From Alopecurus myosuroides (taxonomy: Eukaryota; Streptophyta; Magnoliopsida; Poales; Poaceae): 64,000 nucleotides of DNA. The DNA lies in NCBI GenBank assembly GCA_028641055.1, contig CM054062.1, positions 185,379,958 to 185,443,957 on the forward strand, written 5' to 3'. The notes under the pieces were generated by a model. That model saw only the letters and a list, made by a program, of their open reading frames with translations. It was not told where the DNA came from and made no database searches. The translations under genes were made by a program, and so were the position numbers. Below, one piece after another: positions 31,852-42,438 of this stretch; within the stretch, counting starts at the first letter, position 1; each line of letters opens with the position of its first letter.

Positions 31852-31930
31852 GTAGAAAACTTCCTTGCCCGGCTGATCTTCTCTCTTTCTTTTCCTTCGA
31901 CTGGTCCTTACGCTTCGTGGTTGATTTTAG
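31852..31930 (+). other. Intron 1 of the TE-D antisense gene
   Basis: Donor cgg|GTAGAA, a pyrimidine-rich middle (ttctctctttcttttccttc) and acceptor ttgattttAG. An alternative acceptor 15 bp downstream (gatccAG) keeps the same frame. Exon 1 ends after a full codon and exon 2 starts in phase 0. Confidence 0.6.
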
Positions 31931-32286
31931 CTCTTCCCGATCCAGCTGGTGGAAGACGGGCCCGACGGCCCGCAGTTCCTGGACGACCTACCGCCACTGC
32001 CGCCGGCCGCACAGCCGGCCGTGGGCGGTGCGGAAGGGGCGGAGAACCACTCGGCGCCGGCTCGCGACGGTAAGCATCCTGGACCGGATGATGAGTTCAT
32101 AGATCTCGACGACGATTCTGATTCGTCGGCTTCTTCGCCAGCTCCGACCAAGCGGCGTCGGGCTTCCGGCTCGAGCAGCCGGCCGACTGCGGAGGAGGAG
32201 CCAAGAGCCAAACGTAGGAGTGGCGCGTCGCCTCTGGCTGGCGGCAACCGGCGACAGAGGAGGGGCCCGCCCCCCATGGTATCAGG

Positions 32287-32366
32287 GTAAGTTTCTCCAC
32301 CTTCTCAGTTTCTTCTCTCGCGAGACACGCTCTTTACTTAGCGCTTTTTCTCCTTCTTCCTTGCAG
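32287..32366 (+). other. Intron 2 of the TE-D antisense gene
   Basis: Donor tcagg|GTAAGTTT is close to consensus; acceptor ccttcttccttgcAG is strong. Joining restores TCA GGG GAC and leads into the Pro/Ala/Glu-rich exon 3 frame. Confidence 0.7.
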
Positions 32367-32948
32367 GGACGTAGTCCCCTCTAGCCCGATGCCGACTCCG
32401 GCTCCCTCGCCAGCCCGGGAGGTCGCTCCTCCGGCCGTCGAGTCTTCGGACGTGGCCGGAGGCCAGGCGGGCGTCGCGGCGGCAGCCACGGAAGGCCAGC
32501 TGCAGCCAGAGGCCACCCAGCAACCGGAAACGGTGATCGAGCCCCGGACCACCGCGCCGGGATCCACCGTGGCCGTGGTGCCGCTTGCCGACACGGCTCA
32601 AGCTGCTCTGGGCACCGTACCCCCTCCAACATCGTCTTGCATCATGCTGGCGGTGGTGACGACCTCCTCTAACGCGTACCAGGGGCTGGGCATGCCGCCC
32701 TCCTTCATGGTGTCGTATAGGGCGAGCCAGCCGGCGGCTGGGGCATTCCCCTTGCCCTCCGCGTCCGTCTCGGAGGCGCGGTGATCCGTCCTTCGGCTGC
32801 TGGGACCATCCGGGCGCCCATCAAACCGCTCGACGTCGGGCGGTCCGTGAATAAGGTGTTGGAGGCGGCGGCGAAGACGGCGGCAGCCTTGGCCAAGGAC
32901 CTGGCGCTGGCAGTGGAGGCCAGTGAGGTCACGCACGGGCTGATGCTG

Positions 32949-33022
32949 GTACGCCGCTTTTCTCCGTCTTGATTTTAGCGGATACCCGCGCGGCGTGCTT
33001 ATTTTCTTGTTTTTTGTCTCAG
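32949..33022 (+). other. Intron 3 of the TE-D antisense gene
   Basis: Donor ctg|GTACGC, T-rich stretch ttcttgttttttgtctcAG acceptor. Both borders fall between codons (phase 0). The open frame reads straight into the short exon 4. Confidence 0.65.
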
Positions 33023-33074
33023 GATGCCAGCCTCCAGGAGGGCCGCGTTCGGTCAGCCGGGCAGCAGGTCATGA

Positions 33075-33150
33075 GTAAGTCGCGTTCCTCTAGTCGGGTA
33101 ACTCGTTTTCTTGGGACGGAGTTGACGCTCTTGTTTTCTTTGCTCTGCAG
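33075..33150 (+). other. Intron 4 of the TE-D antisense gene
   Basis: Donor catga|GTAAGT is consensus; acceptor ttctttgctctgcAG is strong. Phase 1: the A before the donor plus AG after the acceptor gives a Lys codon (KELTELKEA). Confidence 0.75.
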
Positions 33151-33477
33151 AGGAGCTCACCGAACTGAAGGAGGCGGCGAAGAACTCCATCCCGGCTGCC
33201 CAGGCGGCCCGGATGCTGGATGAGCGCGATAAGGCGCACTCCGAGGCCACCCTTGACCTTGGTCGACGCGCTGAGCAATCGGATGCCCACCAAGCTGAGG
33301 CGGCGCGCCTGGCCACCGCCCTCCAGTCTGCCCAGACGGAGCACGCCACCGCCATGGCCAGCCAGCGGGAGGCCTTCCGGCTGCTCGAGGCGGAGCTGGA
33401 GAAGGCGAAGAAGGACAAGGAGGACGTGGTGCATCTCCTCCAGGACAAGCTCGGCCTCATCACCAGTGCTGCCACCG

Positions 33478-33550
33478 GTATGTTGCTCCTTTATCGTCGG
33501 TTGTGAGGCGGCGTAGGTTTTCCCGCGTGAGTATTGCTTTCGCATGTTAG
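33478..33550 (+). other. Intron 5 of the TE-D antisense gene
   Basis: Donor accg|GTATGTTG; acceptor tgctttcgcatgttAG. Phase 1, giving a Gly codon across the junction and the frame YYPEVDNVLRHGRAL. Confidence 0.65.
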
Positions 33551-34035
33551 GTTACTATCCGGAGGTGGACAACGTCCTTCGTCATGGCCGTGCGCTCGAC
33601 CGCCGCGTGGGTGTGGACTCCGAGGTGGTGACCGGCTGGGAGCCCACCGTAGAGGACCGGGTGGCCGCCCTCAGCGAGGAGGCCAAGGCGTTGCGGGAAC
33701 CGGGCAGGTCGTTTTTTCCACGGTATGGGACGATGAAGTTACGCCGGACAGCATGGCGGACCTCGCGGCGTGCCTGCAGGAGATGCCCGACATCGTCGAC
33801 CGCCTTCGAGAGTCAGCTGCGCGGTCGGGTGCCGAGATGGCGCTAACCATGATCATGTCATGGTTCACCCGCGGCTTCAACGAGGCGGGCCTCAGGCGCA
33901 TGACCCGCGACTTTCGCCAAGGGACGAGCTTCGAGGCGCTCCGCGTGCTCCCGGGTGTTCGCCAAGCCACCAGCCGACTGGGCGGCTACGTGGACTTGGA
34001 CGCCTTCTTCCCCGAGGAGCCGGAGGAAGATGCGA

Positions 34036-34040
34036 CCGAG
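34036..34040. repeat. TSD of TE-E, left copy (CCGAG)
   Basis: CCGAG stands before the TG start of TE-E; CTGAG follows its CA end at 45051-45055. One C-to-T change separates them. The coding frame of the antisense gene (GAC/GAG codons) supports CCGAG as the original. Confidence 0.85.
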
Positions 34041-34990
34041 TGAACGGACAACGACGTCGCCTAGAGGGGGGTGAATAGGCGATTAAAACTTTTCCGGTTA
34101 AAGCTTGCTAAATGCGGAAATAAACTAGGTGTTTACATTAACAAGCATACAACCTAAATATTCTACGGTCAACTAGATGCACTAACAACTTATGCTAAGC
34201 AAGACAAGTAACAAAGTGATAGCAAGATATATAACTTCAAGCACGAAGGCTATCACAATGTAAATTGCATAAGTAAAAAGCTCGGGTATAGAAATAACTG
34301 AGGCACACGGAGACGATGATGTATTCCCGAGTTCCTCCCACAAAGGGGAGTACGTCTCATTGGAGGGGTGTGAGCTCGCCATGAAGGCCTACTCAACGCC
34401 ACAAAGGCCTCACCCTATTCTCCGATGAACCCCGCCACAAAGGCCTAGTTCACCTTCCACTATTGGCAACCTTCAAACCCGAGGCACGCATCCACAACTC
34501 AATTGGAGGCTCTCGGTGTCACCACAATCTTGGGGCACGCATCCACAACTCAATTGGAGGCTCCCAAGAACACCACAAGTCGTCTAGGATCCAAGACCCA
34601 AGAGTAACAAGCTCACAATCTTTCACTTCCACGAATCCTCGTGGAGAGACCAAACCGATGCAACCGATGCAAATAGCAAGAGCACAAGTGCTGAAATCCT
34701 CCACTCTCAAATTCCAACAAAGCAACAAATGCTTATGGGGGAATAAGAAAGGAAGAACAATGGAGAAACACCAAGAACTCCAAGATCAAGATCTACTAGG
34801 TTTCCCTCACTAAGAAGGAGGATGGATTGGTGGAAATGTAGATCTAGATCTCCTCTAACTTATCCCTCAAAGATATGCAAGAATCATTGGAGGGATTGAG
34901 AGAGGAGCAAGCTTTCCAAAGTCAACAATGGTGGGGAGAGAGAGGGAAAACGGGCTGGGAAAGTCTTAGGGACTTTGGGGAAGAAAGCCC

Positions 34991-34999
34991 CTTAAATAG
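34991..34999 (-). promoter_or_regulatory. Candidate TATA box of TE-E LTR
   Basis: The minus strand reads CCTATTTAAGG. It lies about 40 bp downstream (in the minus direction) of the GAA/TTC cluster, as expected for a core promoter with upstream elements. In the 5' LTR it is at 43390-43398. Confidence 0.4.
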
Positions 35000-35035
35000 G
35001 TGCTCAAAAAACTAGCCGTTTTCCACTTTTCCCGT

Positions 35036-35190
35036 CCATTCCAGAATGGTCCGGAATATTCCGGACCCCGGAATGACCCGGAATGGCCCGAAATCGATTC
35101 CGGAGCGATTCCGGATGGAAACAGAGCCTTTTCCCGTTCTGGCCGGAATGATCCGGAATATTCCGGAGCCCAGAAAAATCCGGATTCCGA
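35036..35190. promoter_or_regulatory. Cluster of inverted GAA/TTC repeats (heat-shock-element-like) in TE-E 3' LTR
   Basis: TTCcaGAA occurs at 35039-35046. GAAtaTTC occurs at 35054-35061 and again at 35157-35163, each followed by cgGA, so nGAAnnTTCnnGA. More GGAATG units lie between, and TTCcGAA follows near 35186. The heat-shock element consensus is inverted nGAAn units. The cluster lies just upstream of the TATA candidate with respect to TE-E transcription. Regulation by heat is inference. Confidence 0.5.
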
Positions 35191-35951
35191 ATTGCAAACC
35201 GGAGACAGAAAACCGATACGAGAAATGCAATAACTTTTGCATATGAACTCCGTTTTCGATGTTCTTGGGCTCGTTGAAATCGCAACGACGAGCACTACAA
35301 GAATATGTGGAGAAACATCATTGTCCATAAATGGAAGATAAAACCAAATGGGTAAAGGTTTAGACCTCTCAAATAGGAACACCCGGTGAAACCTCCAACA
35401 CGAAAACACACATAACTTTTGCGAATGAACTCCGAATAAGGTGAATCCAAATGGGTTGGAAAGGTAATAACAAAGACTATCCAAAAAAAAGGAATGGAGA
35501 AGTTACCACACATGGAAGGTGTGGAAACATTCTCAAAGCTAAACCGGATATTTTCACCACCAAAATCGCAACAAGTTTTTCTTACCAAAACCGTTTTCGA
35601 TAAACCTTGGCTTGCCATGAAGATCACGACAAGCACTAGAACCCAAAGGATACAAAAGCCAAATAAGAACCAAGAAAGATTATATGCAAAGTATGCAAAG
35701 GTTTGAGCTCTCCACAACAATTCGATCACGTTACTCACTTGAGAGCCCCTCTTGATAGTACGACTATCTATCCTATAACCCGGTCTCCCGAAGACACGAG
35801 ACCGGTAAAATAGAAAACCTATCAAGATTATACCTTTGCCTTGAGCATTCCACTTGAGCTAGATGATGACGATCTTGACTCTCTCAAGTTGGATCTTCTT
35901 TCTTGATTGCGCTTGCTAGCACAGGCTCCGCTTGATGAAGACTTGCAATGT

Positions 35952-36011
35952 GCTCCCCCATACACCATTATGGGAGAGACTAGCTCCCCCATACACCATT
36001 ATGGGAGAGAC
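35952..36011. repeat. Two tandem 30-bp units in TE-E 3' LTR
   Basis: gctcccccatacaccattat plus gggagagacta is repeated twice in direct order. Within each unit, tccccatac and tatgggaga are imperfectly inverted. The same pair is in the other LTR (about 44371-44430). Confidence 0.8.
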
Positions 36012-36629
36012 CCTTATTGCCAAATCTTCACAAGGCCACAATCTCAAAAATGGTGGCAAGCAACAAGCATAGGATATCTTCTAGAAGATTCACTTGAGCT
36101 TCCACGTCAAGCGAGGTGACGAACACCGCTTGACGACGACATAGACCATGGGCTATATGAAATCTTCCTTTTGGTTCATGCCCATGGAAAGATACCTAAC
36201 CACACATAGAGATGCGACACACACATATCATGGGTTAGTTCACAAAGATATATTGACAATTGCTTACCCTACCATGAGATACACAATCCCACTTGGTACA
36301 GCTTGTAGCTTTGAGTGTTGATCGCTTGCTTGATCAACCTTGTATCTTTACTTCTTACTTCAAATGATGATGTCTTGAAGATGATAATGAAAGATCACCT
36401 AATCCTTTTATTCAAGACATACTAGCAATAAGCTCAACTCAAACCATGACCATTCTTCATATAAAACCTTGAATAACACAATGGCCATTAAGGAAGCTAA
36501 TAAAGTTCAACACATGAACTCCATTATTTCCTATGGACAAGATCTACAAGGATAACTCAATGCAAACATTAGTCCATAAGGATTTTCATTAATTACCAAA
36601 ACCACATATGGGGGAACCATGCACTTTCA

Positions 36630-39600
36630 ATCTCCCCCATTTTGGTAATTGATGACAATCCATTTTTATGAGGGTTTATATGATGAATAAAGCAAACATG
36701 CTAAAATAAGAGCAAGGATGCAATAGCATGGAAAGGCAAATGCTTAAGAACGAAACTAAAGCATAAAGCAAATTCCCTTAAACCCTCTAAACTTCTCCCC
36801 CGTTGGCATCCATTGCCGAAATGGGAAAAACATTAGAAGGCAAATATAGTAAGAGCTCCCCCATAGTGTATGCATTCCTCATGATATGAGTGAAATCAAG
36901 TGCATATATCCAACTATGAAATAGATGGAGGGAGATCAAACTATATTGAGGATCCAAAGGTTTACAAATAAAATAAAATTGAAGGATACTTTCACAAAGA
37001 AGCAACCAACCGAAGGATCCGAAAAACCGATTGACCAAAATCAATATTTTGATAAGATCAACCAAGTGTTCTAGAAAATCAAGAGGGAACTCCCCAAGGA
37101 ACAAGAACAATGTTAGATTTGAATTACTATATAGTGTGAACAACATGGAATCATCACTCCCTTCTAGATAATTTTGAACACAAACAAGAGCAAGCGAATA
37201 GATTGGAAATGAAGCAAAGAAACTTGCAAACAAACAAAAAGTTGAGCAATTAATAACAAGAAGCGACAAATAAATACTTACTCAACCGAACTAGATGGGT
37301 GTGCCAAGGAAAAACATTTTTAGGAGACTAATAAGATGATAAAATCATCAACATAGTCTTTCAATATAAGAGGCACATAGTGCATATCATGTCTTTCCCA
37401 TACACACAAACCATCAAATGATAAAACACATAGGTCCACAAGCTTATTAACAAGCAAAAGGAGTACCAAAAGAAAAACAAAGCTTGTGCCTTTTAGAAAC
37501 CACCAAGGAATCTAAAGCAATAAAACGTGGTCAGTAAAGAAATAGAATATCAATTAAAGATGTAACTATTATCGTGTGTATAAGTTTCTAAGTGGGAACC
37601 AATCACAAAGATATATATCCACAAAGAAACATGCACACACAAAATAGGTACAAAGGTGAAAAACATGATATCCAAGGAGGGTTCATAAATATACCAATAA
37701 GAATTTTGCATGAAAGCAAAGCACTAAGCTTAGTTTAATCTTAAGGGGATATAGATGAACAAACAAAACTCATAAAAGCATCACAAATATCACAAGGGAA
37801 AAGTGATAGTTGGAATGCTTCGAGAAAGGTAACGCATATCACAAAATATTCAAATGGTTTTTCAGAATTCATCAATATTGCATATGAGAGACTTCAAGTA
37901 GAAGTTGCTAGATTAATATACTTGGGATTGGTGAATCATGAAAATGATTATAAATATCCCCTTAGTATGTAACCATCCCGGCTTACTCATAGTTGCAATA
38001 AAGATGCTTTTGATAAGATATTTGCAAGAACCAAATGAAATGCAACAAAAGGAAATCATGCCAAGATGCAACCTACACAAAGTTGAAAGCTAGAAATGTA
38101 TGCATGGAATAGATACTTGTTACCGAGACGACATTGGTGATGAAGAGGATGCGAGTTTGATAATCATCATAGCTTGAATCCTATAATACCATGGTGAGAA
38201 CACCTTCCTTATGAATGGAGAAAGCAACCAATGTATCTCCATTGTACCTAAAAACAAAATTCAAGTGCAAAAATGGTACCCAAACTCATTGGGTCCAAAG
38301 TAGTTAGAACAACTACAATACATAGGACAAACTCCAAATAAATATGTGCATATTAATATGAATTTGAATTTCATGCACATCTTAGCCATTTAGGATTTGA
38401 TGGAGTTTATCCTATATATTGGATCAACGAAAGTAAGCATGCCAAAATATATACATAGTAAATATGCATGCACAAAACTTTCAAGAACCAAAACAAGATA
38501 CAAATTGGACAAAGAACCAATTAAACAAAGAAGCCACTCACAAGAGTGAAAATAAAGAGAATTGTCCAAATTATATCAAGACCCAAATCAACACATGATT
38601 GAGGAAACCAAATAGACAAGATACAAAAAAAACATCAAAGAATAAACAAACCCTCTAGACTTTTCATGATAGCACACAAAGTACCAAGACGAAAAATGTT
38701 CGTCTTCCAAAGAGACAAGTCATTGGGATAAAATACAAATTTAAAGACAACAAGTGTTCAAACGCATATAGGATTGTTCTTCCAAAAATAGTGTATTATT
38801 TATGATCTTGCATTTGAATACAAAATGCACACAATGGAATCATTACTCTCCATATATATTATTCAAGCGCTAGTCATGTTTAAATAAAATCAATTAAATG
38901 CAATACCAATTTAAAGAACGGTGATCTACTCAATGTAGGATAGCTTCCCCAAGAATAGTGCAACCCAAAGAAGTATGACTTTGAACATAAGTGCTCAAGT
39001 ATGGGATCATTGCTTTTCCTAACTCAAGAAAGCATAAAACAAATTTTGAGTAGAGCAAGGAAGACACAAAGGAGTTTGGACCAAACAAATCCTTGGCAAG
39101 AAAGAATGCAATTTTAGAGCAAAGGCCAAAGTAAATATGATCAATAAACTTACCAAAAATTATTATCACTTGTCAAAGACAAGAGATGTATGGAGATATT
39201 TCTCGGTGGTAGAATTGTTCACAATCATATTCACAAAACATAAGCATGTGACAAAAGATAGGAATAACAAACATGCTTAGATAGAGATTCTTGAAGGCTT
39301 CAAATAAAATCGAATATTCAAAGCACTAAGAAATTCTCACAAACAAGATACCAAAGAAGAGAGACGCAAGATATTTTAAGCAAATATGGAACTTGTTTGA
39401 GCAACATGCCACAAGAACAAGATAACTAACAATATCAACTCTAGGTGGCAATACCTCAAATGTTCATATTTTCTAGGCTTGTAATATGCACATAGCTTAT
39501 TACTCCCCCATAATGTGATAATCCATTTTTTTAACAAGAGGCAAAGAAAATAAATCCAACTAGAGAAAGTTAATGGACATTAGAATTTGAATTTCTCATG

Positions 39601-40075
39601 AGAAAGAGATACCACATAGAGACTAGATAATATTGATATATCAACACTAAGTGGTATTCCTCATGTACACACATTTTAGGATAGTAAAGTGCAAAGCATA
39701 TTACTCCCCAAAAATGGGATAGTCCATTAATCTCCCAAAGATCCAACTAAGATAAACAACAATAGAAATGGAGGCTCAACACAAAGAACACAAGTACATG
39801 GATTGCAAACCAACAAACATAACTAGATTACTCAAGATAGGTAAGTGGGAAGAACAACATATACAAACACATGCTAGAAACAAAACTAACATATGCAAGG
39901 GAGCAAGCAACTTTCAATGTATATAGATTTAAATACAAGTTACCGCTTGGAGGAACATTGGGTAAGAGATATATATAATCCACATAACTTGGCTTGAGGA
40001 AATATAAAAGATGAAGATCCCTTAATTCTTCAAGAAATAGCCAAGTCTCCAATGCCCTCCAATAACACCTATTGA
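36630..40075 (-). other. TE-E internal noncoding region; PPT at its left edge
   Basis: 36630-36645 (minus AAAATGGGGGAGAT) is the PPT. The remaining 3.4 kb is AT-rich and purine-skewed on the plus strand, with no frame longer than about 160 aa and no domain. The place where pol should be contains nothing recognisable. It may serve as packaging or spacer RNA; I see no gene. Confidence 0.7.
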
Positions 40076-42384
40076 TCAAGTTTGAGCTTGTTGGTCCCCA
40101 ACCAAGTTGGGTCCTAAGAGGTTAGTCACAATAGGTTTGGCAACCCAAATGGTTCTTTTCTTGACACCACTTGGAGTACCAACATACTTGGCAAACACAT
40201 TGCCCACATTATCCTTCCTAATGGAATAAACATCATCAACAAGGATAGGGTTGGATAATGTACCATTAGTGCATGAAGAATCAAAATGTCCCTTCTTGCG
40301 ACAAAGGTAGCAACATCGACTCTTTTCTTTCTTCTCAATAGGCTTCTCAACAAGAGGAGCATTGGCTTGAGTCTTCTTAGGAGGTGGCCGTTGTTCAACT
40401 CGTGGTTGAGCATGAGATTGAACAAGAGGCCGCTTCCCTAGTTGCTTCTCACTAAGAGGCTTCTTCTTCAAAGGGCAAGATCTAACATGGTGCCCTTGAA
40501 TCTTGCACTTGAAGCAAATAATCTTGGCCGAATCTTTTTCTAGTTCTTGGCCATTCTTCTTGTCAATAATGGACTTGTTATTGATATTGGAGTTGAATCC
40601 AAGTCCACTCTTGTCATTGGGAAGTCTTCGCACTCTCAACATCTTGTCAAGTGTGGAACTCCCTTCATGACACTTTTCGAAGTCTTTCTTCAAAGAAGTG
40701 ACTTGGGCCTTGAGCTCTTTATTTTCCTCTACATGGTTAGAAACAACACAAGAGCTAGAGGAAGTAGATGCTTCATTGTTAGAGCAACAAGGCAAGGAAA
40801 GCAATTCATCACAAGATGTAGAAACATTATGGGAGGATGAATTACTAATACTAGAACAAGGCAATATAGCATTAATAGAAGAGATTGTTCTAGTAACCAC
40901 ATGAGGCTCACAAGATGTTACCTTTGTAGTGATAGCCTCAAGAGCTAATTTTAGCTTGGTATGCGATGCTAGAAGATCCTCATGAGAGATAGATAGCTTT
41001 TCATGAATTTCTTCCAATTTCCCACACTTGCTAGTCATTAACTCAAGTTGAGCCCTTAGCTCAACATTCTCCTTCAACAAAGATGCTTCACAAGATGTGG
41101 AGTTAGTAGCACAAGCATCATTAGAAATAGAAGAAGATAACTTGGCAAGCTCATTATTTAAGCTAGAGTTTTCCTCAATTAGATTAGCATTGCCAACAAC
41201 AAATTCAACCTTTTCATTTTAAGCACTTTATATTTAGCATTGGTATGGTCACGTGCTTTAGTGAGATAGGCTATTTGTTCATTATAGAGCTCCTCAATAG
41301 ATTCAAGTTTCTCCTCAAGAGTAACTGGGAGCTCATACTCTTCCTCAAGAGACATAGTGAGGGATGCCTTTTCAACGGCATCACTTCTTTCAATCTCACC
41401 TTTCTTTTCAATGATTTTAGAGCTATTAATGGCAAACGCCAATATTTCACTAAAAAGAGTGATAAATTTACTACCTTTAGGGAGATCAAGAAGAACCAAC
41501 TCACCCTTCTCCATTAAAGAGACCTCATCCTCAAGCTCTCCATAAAATATATCCTCATCCTCGTCATCACAAGATGTAGTGGGTTCCAAAGTTGGAGATA
41601 CCTTTGAATCCCTAGCCATAAGGCACACATGAGAAATGGATAACGAAGATGAAGATTGACTTGAAGCACCAATAAGGTCCATGTCTTGTTCCACCAAAAG
41701 GTGGGATTCCTCTACATTGTTAGCCACACAAGTACTAGAGGAAATGGAAGCATTGTTTTCATGAAAACAAGACATAGGAAGCATATCATCATGAGATTTA
41801 GTTGAACAACTATTACATGATATGCAAGGACTATCAATACTAGCATGTATGGAACTTTGAGTGCTAGAAGAGATTAAGTCCAAAGATAGAATGTTGCAAT
41901 GAGATAGAGATGAAGTATACTCAATAGTAAGTTCACTATTTAAAATGCAATTTCTATCACCACTCACCATATCATTACCTTGTGACAAATCACATGTTGG
42001 TGGAGTGGAGAAAGATGTGAACTCATCACGGCCGGAAGTGGATGGAGAACAATCATCCTCAATAATATTAGACACATCATATATATCTTGAAGTTTTGTC
42101 CATAGCTCATGAGCGTTCTGAAAAGGCATGATTGATTGAATAACTACATCGCTCAAAACGCACAAGAGACCATTAGATACAAGAGTATCGAGATAAGAGT
42201 TTTCCTCATTCTCTAAAGATAAAACTTGAGAATCCTTTGGAGGAGGAAAATCCATATCTACAATTCTCTTAACATACTTTGGACCCATGTCCGTAAGAAA
42301 ATTAAGAATGCGAATTTTCCAAACATCATAATTTCTACCATAGAATATAAAAGCGGGATCATGTTCTATTTCTCTAAAAGACAT
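40076..42384 (-). CDS. TE-E gag with two zinc knuckles (one frameshift)
   Basis: ATG at 42382-42384. The N-terminus (FYGRNYDVWKIRILNFL) is the DUF4219-like start of copia gag. A Ser-rich acidic linker follows, then a coiled coil (LEEEYELPVTLEEKLESIEE). Near 41218 the frame changes by one base in atgaaaagg and continues from VEFVVGNANLIEEN through more coiled coil. Two CCHC knuckles follow: CFKCKIQGHHVRSC and CYLCRKKGHFDSSC. The tail ends at TIWVAKPIVTNLLG, the border where protease would start in autonomous relatives; here a stop follows. Total is about 770 aa if read across the shift. It would form the particle and bind RNA. Confidence 0.8.
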
Positions 42385-42423
42385 CGTACTCTCTAGGATG
42401 TAAAGCCTAATAAAGAGAGACGA

Positions 42424-42436
42424 GGCTCTGATACCA
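42424..42436 (-). other. TE-E primer-binding site (initiator tRNA-Met type)
   Basis: The minus strand reads TGGTATCAGAGCC, a perfect match to the plant initiator tRNA-Met complement, two bases from the LTR edge at 42439. Confidence 0.92.
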
Positions 42437-42438
42437 AT

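Larger units (their letters stand above)
34041..36629 (-). repeat. TE-E 3' LTR (left copy)
   Basis: 2589 bp, TGAACGGACA to CACTTTCA. It aligns with 42439-45050 with few differences, the largest being about 20 bp missing near 35190. It carries the GGAATATTCC cluster (35036-35190) and a tandem 30-bp unit (35952-36011). Frames of 77-217 aa within the LTRs (VLVVIFMASQGLSKTV etc.) are shadows. Confidence 0.95.

Noticed and set aside
36787..37269. 160-aa minus-strand frame in the noncoding part of TE-E as a possible extra gene
   Set aside because: Phe/Leu/Ser-rich translation of AT-rich DNA, with no domain; it does not look like pol, and random frames of this size are expected in 3.4 kb of skewed sequence.
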